A stretch of DNA of 64,000 nt. Source: Stachybotrys elegans (lineage: Eukaryota; Ascomycota; Sordariomycetes; Hypocreales; Stachybotryaceae). The notes under the pieces were generated by a model, which did not search any database, was not told where the DNA came from, and saw only the letters and a program-made list of their open reading frames with translations. Position numbers and translations under genes: made by a program. Location: NCBI GenBank assembly GCA_020746835.1, contig JAGPNK010000035.1:106193-170192 (forward strand), given 5' to 3'. This document shows positions 33,411 through 46,139 of this stretch, piece by piece; position 1 is the stretch's first letter, and each line of letters starts with the position of its first letter.

Positions 33411-33453
33411 ATAAAAAAATAAAAAATAAAAATAAAAATAAAAAATAAAAAAT
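33411..33453. repeat. (AAAAAT)n simple repeat
   Basis: AATAAAAA-type microsatellite within the A+T-rich block. Confidence 0.8.
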
Positions 33454-33559
33454 CTCATTCCTGTTGTGTTGTACTCTGCTCATTATTAATAAGCCCACTA
33501 TGTTTAGCGAACTGCCTTAGTGTTCTTTTACTTAAAGATTGCAATGTCCGTTTAGCTGC

Positions 33560-36500
33560 TGCCATCTCTGCCAGAATTCTATTACCCATGAGATCTCTTG
33601 TCTAAGCCTTGGATAATAACATTACCAATGCTAGTGTTTAACAGCGCAATAACTGAATATATAGACTATATAGGTTACATTGGCTAGGTATTAACTAGCC
33701 ACTAATATTAGTTATTTGTATTCTATGCAGCTCCAAGACAACCTGTTCTAGTATCCTTCCCTATACCTTGTAATTAGTATATATAAATGCTAGAGTATAG
33801 GGCAGACCTCTTTGAAACACTATATGCTATTGCTATAGTCTCTTTTAATGCCATTCTATCTTAGTGCTTACCAGTGTTAAAAGGATTGTTTTGGGCAGCA
33901 TACCAATGAAATGGAGGGCTTTAGTGGTTTCTAATGCTAGTAGAATACCTGCCAGGGGGCTAAAGTAAAGTATAATGTTAGAAGATACTTGAAAGCCTGG
34001 GTATGCCTAATTAAGGATAACATTCACTGCTATATAGCTAGCCCCATTGATAAGTTTAAGGCCCTAATGTATATTCTGGTTTACTATAATAGGTATACTG
34101 GGAATAAATATTAATATAGCTGGCATAGGGATAGCACTATTATTGCCTTAGTTTATTATTATAAGAGCCTTATTCTTAGTTGGTTAGCTATCTTTCCACT
34201 TATGCTTAGATAAAAATATATATATTATTATCTAGTATTGTTTTTGGAAAGCTAATATTGCCTCTATGTTTAGGTTCCAGCAGTTTCTATTAAGTAGTGT
34301 GATAATAGTGATGCCTAATTCCTAAGGAATTTATCTATTCTCTTTAAAGCAGCAATTGTTTAAGAAATCAATATTACTTTAATTCTATACGCCTAGCCTA
34401 ATGTGACTTAATAGTCTATAAAGCTTAGGATCCCTGGCTGCGTGGACTTGCTTGTCTAGCATAATGACAGTAGTGAATTTCCTCCATAAAGTATATGCCT
34501 TATTGTGCTGATGCCACTGCTCTATCCTGAGTGGGTAGTCTCTATCCCATGGAATGGCAGCGCTTGGGAGAAGGATTGACCTCTCCTGTATAGGCTGGAA
34601 CTAATGGAAGTCGCTGTAGAAAAGCACAATGGGGATCCCTCTGAAATCTTGGGTAGAACCTTGGAGTTTATACAATTGCTTGTTAACTAGAAACAAAGTT
34701 CAAGCTCCAAGCATACTGATCTCATTAACAATCAGGAGGAGCTTCTCTAGCCAGTGCGTTTGAGAGGGGCTATTGATATATTGACTGGATGTATTAGAGG
34801 ATGCCATACTGTTTTCTTTATTACCTTTCTTAGCACCTATTCGCAATGTATCCTTGGAGAAGTTACAGGCAAAGTGAATGGTAATGCTATTAATACATGC
34901 TACTGCGGTTCCTAATGTAGCCATAACCATCATTCAATGCGAGATGCTTCTGTTTGCGAAAAATTCCACGATAGCCTCAATGATCCGTGACTTTCCAGTC
35001 CCACCTTCACCGCCGATAAATTGACAAAGCTGAGAAGGAGCATCAGCCTTATCTTGTTCGATCCTGTGAAGCTGTCCACAGATCAGGAGGAGGGCAGCAG
35101 TTTGTTTCTTATTGAGAGTGAACTTTTCAGCCAGGCCGTGTCCATCATCAATGAAAGACCTCACGGGCCCGAACTGAATATCCATTCTCGCGTCATTACC
35201 ACGTATTCGTTCCACGGCGGCCTGCTCTTCAATATCCGCCCTGCTTAGGCGAACGTCTTCTTCGCCGAATCCACTCAAAACACTTTGAACGGCTGCACGA
35301 TGACTGGCAGTGGTCCTTCCTGCAGTGGCCATCCCATGGTTTGCCAGTCCTTCTTGAATGCCCTGAATCATCATTTCTGCTTCCTTGGAGGCGCTTCTCT
35401 GTTGAGACTTGATAGCCCTCACCTGGTCTTGTGACGGTATCTCTTCCCCAGAGAACTTCTCTCCCGCTATCTCAATCGTTCTTGACGTACTCTCCATGAC
35501 AGCCCTGGACTGTAGTTCTGGTGCAGACGAAAGTGCAGCTTGCTGAAAGCGATACAGCTGTTGCAGCATCATTGTCAATTCAGCCGAGCCTTCTGTGACT
35601 TGACTTACATCTATTGCGCCCCGCACGACATCGATTAGACGATGTGCTGCCCCTACAGCATCCGAACAGTACCCCGCAGCCGACTCATCATCATTTTCCA
35701 TAGGATCCTTCTCTAGGGAAAATTCATTTGCGAAACCATTCTGTTCGGAGATGGTCGCCCACTGCTTGGCATCTCGCTTGACATCTTCTTCAGATCGCCG
35801 GAGTAGTTGAATGTTGTCAGCAAGAAAGGCAATTCTCGGCGCAAGGCCCTCTTTCTGTCGCTCCCAAATACCGTTAATATCTCCGGAAGATTGGTTGAGA
35901 AATGATTGCCATGGTACGAAAAGAGCCAGGTGTTGCACGGCATATCTGTGTAAGTCGTCGAACCCAACACGCGTTAGCTTATCGCCTTGTTGATGTACCA
36001 GGCAGATGTGCTCAACAAAAAGTCGAAACAGGGAACCTCGAAAATAACAGTCAAAGGATGTTGGAAGACTGACCTATGAAAGTATAGCTCGCTGCCATCT
36101 TCATCAGGTCTCATGCTTAGGTAGCCATCTAGACAGACGATTGCGTGATCCCCTGGTTTGCGGAGCACTTGAGCCCATGACTCGGCAAACAGGCAGCCGC
36201 TGTCGAAAGCTACCTCACCCCAAGCCATCTTACGGCTAGAATGTTTGCGTTGCAACTGTATGAGCGATGCATAGTCATGTAGACACATTCCACGAAGATT
36301 TTCGCCTCGGTGGGCATATGCATCAACAAGCGAGACCTTCTGGCCAACTTCTTCTATGAGCACTGCCTCATCAACCGTCTCGGCTACATCCCCCGTACCA
36401 CTGATTTGACGTAGATATCGCCATCGCCTGAAAATATGCCAACACACGAGCGAAACGTTCAGGAATGTCCAGGCGGCACTATTCGTAAATTCATCCGGAT

Positions 36501-39500
36501 AGCCAAGTAGATATGACACAACCTCGACTTGCGACAGAGGCCGCTCCGTGAAGACTCTATTGGCAACCCGCATCAGGAACTGCCGGGTCTTATTACCGTT
36601 GCTGTCATTTGCCATAATGGTCCTTGTCGCATGCTCCGTTAAACCTTCGGCATCTTGCGTAGACTCGTCTTGGTCTTGATCGAGGACACTCAAAAGCTCG
36701 ATGGCAGGGGTAACGCGTCGCCACACTGGATCCTCTACTTTGGTCGCATAATTTATCAGGTAAAACACAAGTGCCATGGTCTTAGACTGTGTACCGATGA
36801 AGGAGATATCGTGGTTGTGACGAAGTCCGATAGCCATGGCCTTGTTCCAGCGATTGACTAGGCTGTGTGTCCGCCTGATCTGCAGCACACCGTCGGACGT
36901 GAATGAAGTCTCCGGCACCAACTTCCATGGCGCCTTGAAGCGACAGAGATCTCGCTTCCCATCTCGTTTTTCAAGTGAGTATTTCACACATGTTGGACTA
37001 TGGGTGTGAATCTGAGTTGAGCCGGCGCAAAAGTTTGCTTCCTCGTCGAATGCGGCGGAAAACTGCTCCTCATTCCTCACAAGCGCTGAAACATCAGCTG
37101 TTATCGACCTTTCTGCTCTCATTGCGAAGAATCCCCCCTCATCTAGGTCCTGCATTAGCTTGCGTCAGCAGCAGTAAACGGAAATTAGGAGCGGCTTCAG
37201 TTTCACTAACCTCACAAAAGACACTATCGATATACTGGATAATGCGGTCGCGCTTGATGGCTACATTCGCTGCCGCCATCTGATTATCCGTTTCCAGAAC
37301 CGAACCAAGATGCATATTCCCTTGTAGCCAAAGTAGACCATGTACATGCAGGGCTCCACGCTCGTTTGTTTCTACGGCGCCGAAATAATGACTGATCCGC
37401 CCAAATACTGACTCTTGCCCTGTTTTGACGTAATGTTCGAAGAACAACGATATCTCTCTGTGAAAAAAAGTCGCAGAACTCACAGGGTCAGAGATGGCTA
37501 GTCGAACACGTTTCCATGCTGCATCTAAATCCCGAAGAAATTGTTCTGCTTCGGCTGGATCGCGAGTGCGATATGCAGCTAGCTTCAGTTTGACCGGGTT
37601 GGTGATATCGTTTGGGTTCAGTGTGAACCAGATAGCCGGGATGCCGAGGCGTATGATCAGTGCTTTGATCTTCCTCCGCATGCTAAGGCGCGTCTCCCTC
37701 GACATTGGCTGTCGTAGGCCATAAAGAGAGAGGCATTTCAGTAGCTCTCTGACAGCATCGTCTGTAGTGCTGCCGGAATTCTCCAGTTCAAGCCGAGCGG
37801 CTTCCAACCGTTCGACGCTTAGTGATCTCATGACCCTCTCGATTCTCGCAAAGTTCTTTCTTGTCACACTCAGCATGCTGACTCGGTGGTTTCTGAATCT
37901 CACTTCCATGCTGAACACTAGAAATGCAAAGATGTGGTGTAGGGAGAAACGGCCACCGTGTCTCCGCAACACCACCTCGGCCCATGCCCGAAGACTCATA
38001 TTTCGTGACGACAGCAGGCGTGCTGTGCTTGCTTCAGGGCCTTCCGCTGTTGTATTTCTGCCCCGGACATTCCGTTGCTCCCTTATAACCCCCAGACTCC
38101 TTGTGGTGGCACGGAAGTCGGCCTCGCTTGCTATCTGCGGTCCACCGGCCCCGAATGGAAAGAGTGTGGGAAATGCCTTGGCAAAGAATGCAGGATCGAA
38201 CAAGTCGGCCAGGTGCTCGCCTCGCGACACTTGAATGTAGGGCTTTAACCCTGGCGCTTGCCGTACGTTCGCCGATCCTGCATTGTTGGAGTATCGTGTG
38301 GAATGATTAGCAGAGGCGTCGTCGTCGGCGGTGCTGTTGCTCATAGCATTATGAAGAAAATCTAGCTTATCCGCCTCTGTAATTTCCGGTTGGAGATCAA
38401 GAGCGAACATGGCAGACGAGCTGACCTCATGAATAGCTTCCTCGACCGGATCGACCCTCGGCGGCGAACCATCATTTTCACACTCCACGCTCACTGGCTC
38501 GCACTCTTCGACCAGGCTCTGCTCCTCACCGCTTCCTTTGTCGCGATGAGCCATCTCGCTCTCGTTATTCTTCTCTCTCCCATCTTGCTGCCCTTGAGTA
38601 AGGGATTCCAGGACCTCTCTGATATCTATGGGATCGCTTTCTTCCATGCCACGATCCGTGGGTGGAACAATATGGGCTGTTCGCATTTTTTCCCATGCGG
38701 ACGGTTCATCACGCTGCATCTGTTCATAGATTTGAGGGGGTACATTGTGCGCTGTGACCTCCCAGCTATCCATCTCAACCGTATCTATTTTGATGCCTGA
38801 ATAATGCGGATTGTTTTGGCATAGCCATTGGAGGGCCCGCTCGACTATCCTCCGCCTCACTGACAAGAGGCTTGATAAGTCGTTAGGCTCCGGTTTCTCG
38901 GCCCCCTGCCAAGAGACATGGATCTCTTCCATAACGGTCAGCAGCGGATGCGGCAGGACCCGCGTGGCTAGTTCGTTGACGTTATTTGGAAATACTATGA
39001 TGTGCCCCTTGATATGTTTTGGGTATTTGACGCTCTGCCTCGGGCCCTCTGGTATATTGTATCTGGTTATGAACCCATAACATGAGTTCAAGGAGATGAG
39101 TTTCTCCTCCACCGGCGTCAATCCCTTGAGCTCTGTTGGAAAGATATGCTCACATCCTAAACGTAGATGTACTTGAGCGGCATTGGAAAGTGGCTTTCCT
39201 TTCCTCAGACGATTGACACATTCTGTGCAGCCAGCTACCTTTTCTCCGATGGGAAAGCAGCGTCGACAAGAGAAGGGCATGGTACCTTCCCTGGCGACAG
39301 ATCGACGAGTCCACTCTGCTCATCCAATCTCGGAAAGTTCCTTTTTTCCAAACTTTCGATAGCATATCATGCATGTTTCGATTGGTAGGGTTTCTGGATC
39401 ATGGAAAGCTGTATAAAAATTCCGCACGGTTGAGCACTTCAGTGTGTCTGGAACTGGTCTGCACCATTCGTGCCCCTCTGAAAGCATTCTCTTCTCAGCA

Positions 39501-40864
39501 AATTCGTCTTCTAGATAGTCCAACACGCTCTTCAAATCCACTTGTTGCAGCTGCTCGGTCAAGTCGGAACGGATATCAGTCCGAATGCGTTTTGGTGGTT
39601 GGCTGTTCACGCCCGCTACATCCGTATCGACAGGCCTCTTTCCCCGCCGAACACGTGTCAAACATACTACTGGCCTTTCCGATTGATACTGATGGTCAAG
39701 CCCGCTGGTACTAGGCGGCCGCTGTCGAATTTCGATTGGCCTTAATGAGGCAACTGGGGGCTTAGGCTTCAAGCGTCGGCTAGTCTGTCCGTCTGCGCGT
39801 TGGCTATTTCTGGCTAAGGCAGTAGGCAGCTGTCGAATAATACCGTGGTTCGTGTTCGAATTCGATGTAGACTCCAATCTCTGACTCTCTTCAACGCTCG
39901 GAGGAGCACAGGCAATATGGCGTAGGGTCGGAAATGATGGCTCCCCAGGGTTTGCTTGTGATGCGGTCTGTGTTGGGAAAGCGTCGTTCGGTCGTTGCGA
40001 TATGTTCGTTGCCCCAGCTTCAAGCGACACTGGCCTAGCTCTCGACTCCAAACCACCAATCGCAGATTCAGGCGCTGGTCGCAGGCGCGGAGCTAGAGGG
40101 CGTGGGGCTCGGTATACCGCCGCTCCAGTGTTTGGAACTAGAGCTTGGCTTTGGATGGTCTCACCACGACCCGTGCTGTCCACCACATCTGCGGTTCTAT
40201 ATCCGGCACTGGAAAAGAGCAAGCCAACAGCTGTAGATTCAATCGTCTGGTTGGATACCACGTCCTTTGGCCGTATATCACGGAGTACCACCGCCCTAGT
40301 GCCGCAAGCTCTAGCCTGGGTCCGTGTGACTGGCCTTCCGCGACGAGCCTTGCCAAGTTTTGCACTTTCACCGACCGCACTCGCTTTTGGGGGGACTTGG
40401 CTACTATTCGATCCCTGTTGTGTCGGCTGCGGGCTAGGGTACACCTCTTCGCCAGTTTTGGAGAGACCTGCAGATACCATCTGCTGGGTTGACCGTAAGG
40501 GAGTCCGCTCTCCACGCTTATCGACCGCGCGAATTCGTCTGATCTGAGTTCGACGAACTAATCCGGGGGACTCTGAGCGTCCATGTGTACTGGTGAGCTC
40601 TTCGTTGGCTGTCGATCCTATCCTTTGTTCCTCCTCGTAAGCGTTTCCAACCAGTTCCCTCCTTGGTTGAATGGGCCGATAAGAAGGCGTCAGCTGGATC
40701 GCCACAGGATTAGAAGAAGTCGCTAATTCCTCTATACGCTTCTCTGTGATATTTTGCGAGTCAGAGTCAGAGCCATCGTTTTGTGTCTGTGTTGGGGAAA
40801 GCATGTTGCTGTCCATCCCTGCCTTGTTCAACGCTTTTCGATATTTCAGGCTAGGACCAGTCAC
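33560..40864 (-). pseudogene. Helitron Rep/helicase polyprotein gene, partly RIP-degraded
   Basis: Reads from the ATG at 40864: a disordered Ser/Arg-rich N-terminus, cysteine knuckles (CMICYRKFGKK; CRRCFPIGEKVAGC), a DUF6570-like region, and a Helitron-like Rep domain with FTLNPNDITNP and the HUH motif in ALHVHGLLW. An intron at 37210-37150 joins FCE to DLDEGGFFAMRAERS. Then come FCAGSTQIHTHSPTCVKYS and a PIF1-like helicase with P-loop GGEGGTGKSR (~35000). Damage: TGA at 39322-39320 (from TGG), a frame change near 36000-36070, and TGA stops at 34936 and 34702 (CGA to TGA). Below 34930 the sequence is A+T-rich with many stops, yet still reads STQDFRGIPIVLFYSDF, SAAIPWDRDYP, WNLNIEAILAFQKQ and CNLYSLYIQL down to about 33560. 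Walker B reads LLIVNEISM, with D replaced by N. Confidence 0.85.
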
Positions 40865-41282
40865 GACTTATTTTTCAAGTTTCCTCCTTTTTTCTTCTTC
40901 TTATTTTTCTTTTTATCTGCTTTCTATCTCGTCTTGATGGTCCTTCCTAACCTTAGCATGCAGGGTCCCAGCCTCCAGAGTGTTCCTTCATACCCCTAAT
41001 TGTATCCATCCACCAAAAGCATATGGTCACCGCCTCTTGTCTTTGATGTAAGAACAACACGTTTCAATCAATGTTTCAGCCGATTAACCTACCCTTTTGT
41101 ATTATCTTATGTGAGACCCCTTTCTGTAACCTCTAATTGCAACGTGTCTTGATAGCTTGGAGGCTGAAACTAACGTTGTGGCCTTCTCCTTGTTCACTCC
41201 TATTCCAACCTTGTCTGTTCTTTCCCTAGTTTCACAGGCTCTCCCTGGATGAAATCTTTGCCGTACAATACTGCAAGCAAAG

Positions 41283-42283
41283 ATGGAGACCTCCGTGAGA
41301 TCAGCACCTACACCTATGTCCTTGAGCACCACCGCCGTTGATGCGTCACCGCGAGCCCGCGAGCCGCTTATGAGCCAGAAGAGTGCGGGCGGTGATATGA
41401 CGATAAGTTGTTTTGTTAAGCCTCACTGTCCCAAAAGATTTCCTTCCACCAGTCAGCATCACATCAAGGGCCTCAACACAGAGACCATCGCAATCATTGA
41501 TCTTCCCACCCCTGCCTGGCTTACCGCCCCAGAGTATGCCTTTCTTCGAGCTGAACCCGACGATGCCGACAGCCCTTCCATCTCTGCATTCTTCAGTTTG
41601 AATATATCCATCTATAACCAGCAAATTGTCCCGGAGAACTGGTCCGACCACTGGTTCTACATGACCGGTCGTGTTCATCATTTTGCCCTTACCTGGGAGA
41701 TTGGAGAGGCTGGCAAGCACCAGGATTCCGCAGAGGATTCTCTAGAAGATTCTCTGGTTGATTACACCATCGCCGCTCTGATTGTCCGAGATTTTAGCTA
41801 CCAGCCGTATGTCGGTTCGCTTTGCCTCCTCCCTGGTTTCTTTCAAGGTCTAGCTTGACAAGAATATGTACTTACACTAACAATTGCCCTTCCTGTTGCA
41901 GTGTCCTGCCTCGAACAATGTCCTTTGATGACCCGTTCCCTAACATCTCGCCTACTGTCAGCTTCCTTGGCTCCGTTGTCGGCCCTGGCCATACACTGCT
42001 TCGGAAGCCCGCTACCCCTTCTGCGAGCTTGGATGAGCTTCAAATGAAATGCTGTGGCCTTGTTCGCCTTTCCACCTTCATCGCGCCTGGAGATGCAAAT
42101 GAAATACCAAAGCGAGGCTTTTACCCCTTCTTTGTCTTTGTCATCTTCCCTATTCGACTCAACCCGTGGGCCTCCTTGTGCAAGAAGATGACCGAGAGAC
42201 GGGATACGCAATTTCAGACCAATTCTCTCCTGAGCTACACCGGCAAAGTCGCCGGTATTCTTGATAATTGTCTTCTAGTTTAG
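41283..42283 (+). CDS. Divergent accessory gene next to the Helitron, unrecognised
   Basis: Exons 41283-41806 and 41902-42283 with a 95-nt intron (GTATGT..TTGCAG); phases agree; 301 aa. It is transcribed away from the Helitron Rep gene, whose ATG is 418 bases off, with CT-rich promoter DNA between them. The sequence is beta-strand and aromatic rich (NWSDHWFYMTGRVHHFALTW; FYPFFVFVIFPIRLN), with an acidic SAEDSLEDSLVDY insert. No family is recognised. Helitrons of other lineages can carry a single-strand-binding (RPA-like) gene, and a beta-rich fold would be compatible, but I see no diagnostic OB-fold motif. Unlike the helicase 3' end it shows no RIP damage. Confidence 0.6.
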
Positions 42284-43281
42284 TTGCCACCTCTTGAGCA
42301 GGACTATGTTTTTATTGTTGTGCCAGATACTTGGAACTTCCTTGACAAGTCCTTCACTCCATCCAACCCCTCTACGCTAAGTATAATAACATTGATACAC
42401 TATCTGCCATTTTCTCCCTCTTCTACTCCTATACCGTTCGAGCGAGCTATGGCTAAGTTCACTACCCCTCGTCGAAACGCCAATCCATCGACGCCTAGCT
42501 TGAGTATATCTCCGGCTCTAACGTTAACATTAACGCTAAGCCCAGTAGCAACTACGGCCATAAAGTTGTATCTATCGTTTCCAACCATCGGTCCCGTGCC
42601 CACTCCGAAGTGACCCTATTCTAGTCTGGATCCCGCGCTGTCTAATAAAAAGCCTTGTTAGTTATTATTGCAGCAATCCTTAAACACCGTACTCTTTTCG
42701 GTCGAGAACGAGTTATTCATCAACCTGAACGCTGCCTCATTCGTTTCCCATCCGGACGAACCTATATATAGCTCTTCCCCGAGCTCTAACAAAGCTTCTA
42801 AGCACGCTATACCCTCGTCGAGACCGTTTGTTCCCACAACTCGTCCGGGCATTTCCCCCCTTACCCTTGACTCCATCACGGCTTCTTCTTCTGATCCTAC
42901 CAATCGCCCGCAGTGAAGCCGCATGCCCACGAAAAAGTATGAAGAATAAGTCAGCCTGAAGTTGAGGGGGGGAGGATGTTAGGAGCGGGGGGGGGGGGCT
43001 TCTTCCTGTACCACTGCCTAAGGACTCTTGCTTCTGGCTTATACTGAAACAACTTGTCACAGCCCGAGCAGTTGGGCTTGAACTTGCTGGCATATTGCAC
43101 AGATGCGTGGGCCTAGCCGGCTACTAGTATCAATTTGAGACAATCTGGCCGCCTACTTGTCGCTAGCCAGCTTTGACTAATTGACCGCTACTTTGCCTCT
43201 CCTCTGTGATTCTCTGCATTGCGGTTGATATAATAAATAAGTTCTGTAAAAATTCTGAGCTAACCCTATCTAATTTTCGTT
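42284..43281. other. 3' flank of accessory gene, no gene recognised
   Basis: Contains open but low-complexity frames (42284-42916, Ser/Pro/Thr rich) and a G-run near 42988-43000. No repeat ends are evident before 43282. Confidence 0.4.
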
Positions 43282-43330
43282 CCTCAAGGCTATTTTGCGC
43301 AAACCGTTGCTGGTTTGCCTTCCCTGTTTT
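43282..43330 (+). repeat. TTCCTCAAGGC plus hairpin block, direct repeat of 33138
   Basis: TTCCTCAAGGC at 43282, then CAAACCGTTGCTGGTTTG, then CCTTCCC. It matches the 33138 block in order and orientation with transition differences. Confidence 0.6.
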
Positions 43331-43910
43331 GTTGTTCGGGCATTGGTGGCTTATGTAATGTCACATGGAGGCTGGAGCGGAATTAATTCGGGAAGATGCT
43401 AAAATAGGCGCAATATTCTGACCAATAGATTGTCTTCGCCCATCCTACAGCAACTCCAATCTGATTGGAGCGCGGCGTATTCACAATTAGCTGGCCGATT
43501 TGCACTCAAGTCTCCGCGATAACTGTGCTAAGTCAAACACATTTGTTTTGATAGCTCTATTGGAGGACAAGACCCCAATGTAAAATCTTAATGCATAGGC
43601 AGTCTTCTTGCATATAGCTGGCTTACTTTTACACTTATTAAGACTTCAGCCGTATTAGACCAATAAGCGGGCAAGCTTTACCCTTGAAGACTTCTCTGTC
43701 TAACCACAGGTAGGCGGTGCTCTTATAGTGCTATGTTAACAGTAAGGCATGTAACGCTTCTTGATTTGATACTAACATTATAGGAGGCCGTGCTGACTAA
43801 ACACGCAGTTACAGGTTGTTCACAGAGTCTGAGCTAGACCACAAGCTATCTACCCAGTAGCCAAACTCAGAAGAACAATCCTTTACAATATGAGTCTATT
43901 TGCCGTATAA

Positions 43911-43971
43911 TCCTTCTCGAAGTCACTGGTCTGTATCCCATTGGGGTATACGAACGGGAAATCCCACATTT
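43911..43971 (+). repeat. Dispersed ~58-bp element, copy 3
   Basis: CTTCTCGAAGTCACTGGTCT, GTATCCCATTGGGGTATACG, AACGGGAAATCCCACATT. It is nearly the same as the 54413 copy and lies in otherwise gene-free DNA. Confidence 0.8.
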
Positions 43972-45210
43972 GCTGTATAATTGGGGAGCTTCAGCCACCA
44001 AGCAGACCGAACCGAAACGGAAAACAATGATTGTAAAGGAAAGCGGTTTTTGCTCAGCTTTTATTACGGCAACCTTTGGCGACTTGTCTTTGCGTTCCTC
44101 TTACTCTTGATAGTATCCTCTGGCCAGAGATGAAGCTGAGAAGCTCAGCGCTGAGATCAGGTTGGCCCTGATACCCCTCTTGGATCCTGACAAACGTTAT
44201 GTGAGGTCCTTTGCCTACAGCCACTGCTACAACTGCGATCTGCTTGATATAGGCTTGGATAAGGCCTTTGAGAAGACTAGCATTAACTGTAAGTAGAGTA
44301 ATAAGGGGCTGGATGGAATAAATAGAGTGGCGCAGTGTGATATTAGCTCTAGATGCAGTACTGAGGACTGTAATATGGAGCTTAAGAACAGCAATAGAAT
44401 ATCTAGTGCATAACCTTTGTAGAATGACAATAGGGCTGATATACTACCCACACTATTAGTCTGTCAACGTGCAGGTGGCTGCTATTCACTTACAATACAA
44501 GCTGAGGGGCTGAACAAGCGATTTCATGGCGCTAGCTGTACTGTAGCTTCCCTGGCAAACATTTCCAGTAATAAGAATCTTAATAGAGGTTGGGTTGACT
44601 TGGTTACTTCTGCCAGCACTCAGGGTTCTACCCTTGTGGCCAGTCTATCCAACAGCTAGCATCGAAGCCATGACTCCTGAGGCAATACCTTCTCCAACCG
44701 GTCTAAGAGGAAGCAGCAAGCAGATGGACGACTGTGAACAAGGCTGCGCACTTCTCATAAACCATTGTGTAACACAATGCGCGTCGCAGACGCATATCTG
44801 AGTCGGATCGCACCATAACAACGCGTCTTCGCGCGCTTCGTCAACGTGGCGTGCCGCCTGATACTTTGTTCATAGGTACCTGGCCAACCAGCTATCCTTT
44901 TGTGCTATTCAGCTGCTGAGCCAGGGCCATTGTTCGATTTTTTGCATGATAGCCTCGGGTTCTCTGTCCACCATCCTACAGCAGCACCAAAGACTGCCTA
45001 GACCTTTGTGTAAGAAACGCGTATCCTTGTGTGCCGTTTGTTGGGTGACACAGTTGCGTGTGTAGCTATTGTTGCCCTGCTGCCAGCTACCCACAGCTTC
45101 TGCTGCTCCACAGTGCCCGGGATTTCGCCTCACCTATTTATTCAGCCCCTTCCTCCAAAATTCCTTTCCTTTTTTTTCCTCCATCATAAGCCAATCTTCG
45201 CCTGCCGGGG
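43972..45210. other. Intergenic, no gene recognised
   Basis: No credible open frame or element end beyond the dispersed repeat copies at either side. Confidence 0.5.
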
Positions 45211-45260
45211 ACCTTTTCGAAGCCGCTGGTCCGTATCCTATTGGGGCACATGATCGGGAT
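45211..45260 (+). repeat. Dispersed ~58-bp element, copy 4
   Basis: CTTTTCGAAGCCGCTGGTCC, GTATCCTATTGGGGCACATG, ATCGGGAT, then the match is lost. A truncated or diverged copy. Confidence 0.7.
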
Positions 45261-45635
45261 ACAAGACGGATCCTACCGATCCTACCACCATCCCATCCAC
45301 CAGAGAAGCAAAGTGACCGGCCATCTGAACCTCAGGTAGGTATTTAATTGCCCGAAGAAGGGTGAATAGACTACTGACAGAATACCAGACGCTACCGACC
45401 AACCAAGCGCGGCTATTCAATCTAATCCGATCGGTCGAATCGAATTCACGAATAGCGTCAGCCAGTCCTGACTCGCAGTCGTGCTCCCATCCTCCAAATA
45501 AAGTCTGTTCGTGGGCCTACACTTTTGTAATCACTTGGCCTCTGACGAGGGAAGCTGGTCCTACTTGGCCAGCTGATCGACTCCACGGCATTTCACGAAA
45601 CATTGAATTGCCCCGGCTTGTTCTTGTCAGCGATC

Positions 45636-46139
45636 ATGTCGGCCCTATCTCGATACGCACAGAGCAAGCGTGCCAACCTCCTGTATGCTCACTGGATGGC
45701 CGTGAAATTCCCACAACTTACTGTTGTATCAGTTGAGCCGGGACTTGTCAAGACCGCGCTTCTGTCACCGGAAAGAGAGGCCGGTGATGATGAGATGAAG
45801 TTTTTGCAGGAATTGGCAAACCAGGGGGTCGATGCCAATGAACGGTTGCCCACCCCGCCGAGTGTATCTATGGATAAAAGAGGACCATTGAGGGTGTCGA
45901 TTAAGTTTTTCGCAGAGTTGCCAGAGGACTTGACTCCAGTCAGAGACGAGATCATGTCTGGGAACGCTTTCATTCCGGTGGCAGAAGGAGTGAAAAATCA
46001 GCTGTGGGCGGCTATGCAGAACGCGCGGAGCGGATGCCATTATATGCCTGTTGGTATTCTTTATCAGCCGATGAACTACGGAGATGCAGCTAAACAGTTC
46101 TGGGAATGGACCCAGGAGGAACTGAAGCCACATGTATAA
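45636..46139 (+). pseudogene. Short-chain dehydrogenase/reductase, C-terminal half only
   Basis: The frame holds the SDR active-site YxxxK (YAQSK), then SKRANLLYAHWMAVKFP, VVSVEPGLVKTALL and a normal C-terminal part to the TAA. The N-terminal Rossmann part (TGxxxGxG, NAG) is absent: upstream frames in all phases show no such motif, and the catalytic Ser region is also lacking. A 5'-truncated NAD(P)-dependent oxidoreductase gene, presumably non-functional. The dispersed repeat copy lies about 375 bases upstream, so an insertion or rearrangement may have removed the 5' part. Confidence 0.7.

Larger units (their letters stand above)
32340..33559. other. RIP-degraded A+T-rich DNA
   Basis: Extreme A+T content dominated by TATA, TTA and TAG. 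CpA and TpG are both scarce, as expected after two-strand RIP. No readable protein relic. It lies immediately beyond the decayed end of the Helitron helicase and is likely its 3' flank or another dead repeat. Confidence 0.6.
33138..43330 (-). mobile_element. Helitron (extent tentative)
   Basis: The Rep/helicase gene defines a Helitron. Direct-repeat blocks (TTCCTYAAGGC followed by a short CAAACC..GGTTTG hairpin) flank it at 33138 and 43282, about 10.1 kb apart, and may mark ends of this or related elements. Canonical 5' TC and 3' CTRR termini were not fixed by eye, so these limits are a hypothesis. The divergent accessory gene at 41283 would lie inside. Confidence 0.4.

Noticed and set aside
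44227..44451. 74-aa hydrophobic minus frame
   Set aside because: A short, isolated open frame in non-coding DNA with no start context or homology.
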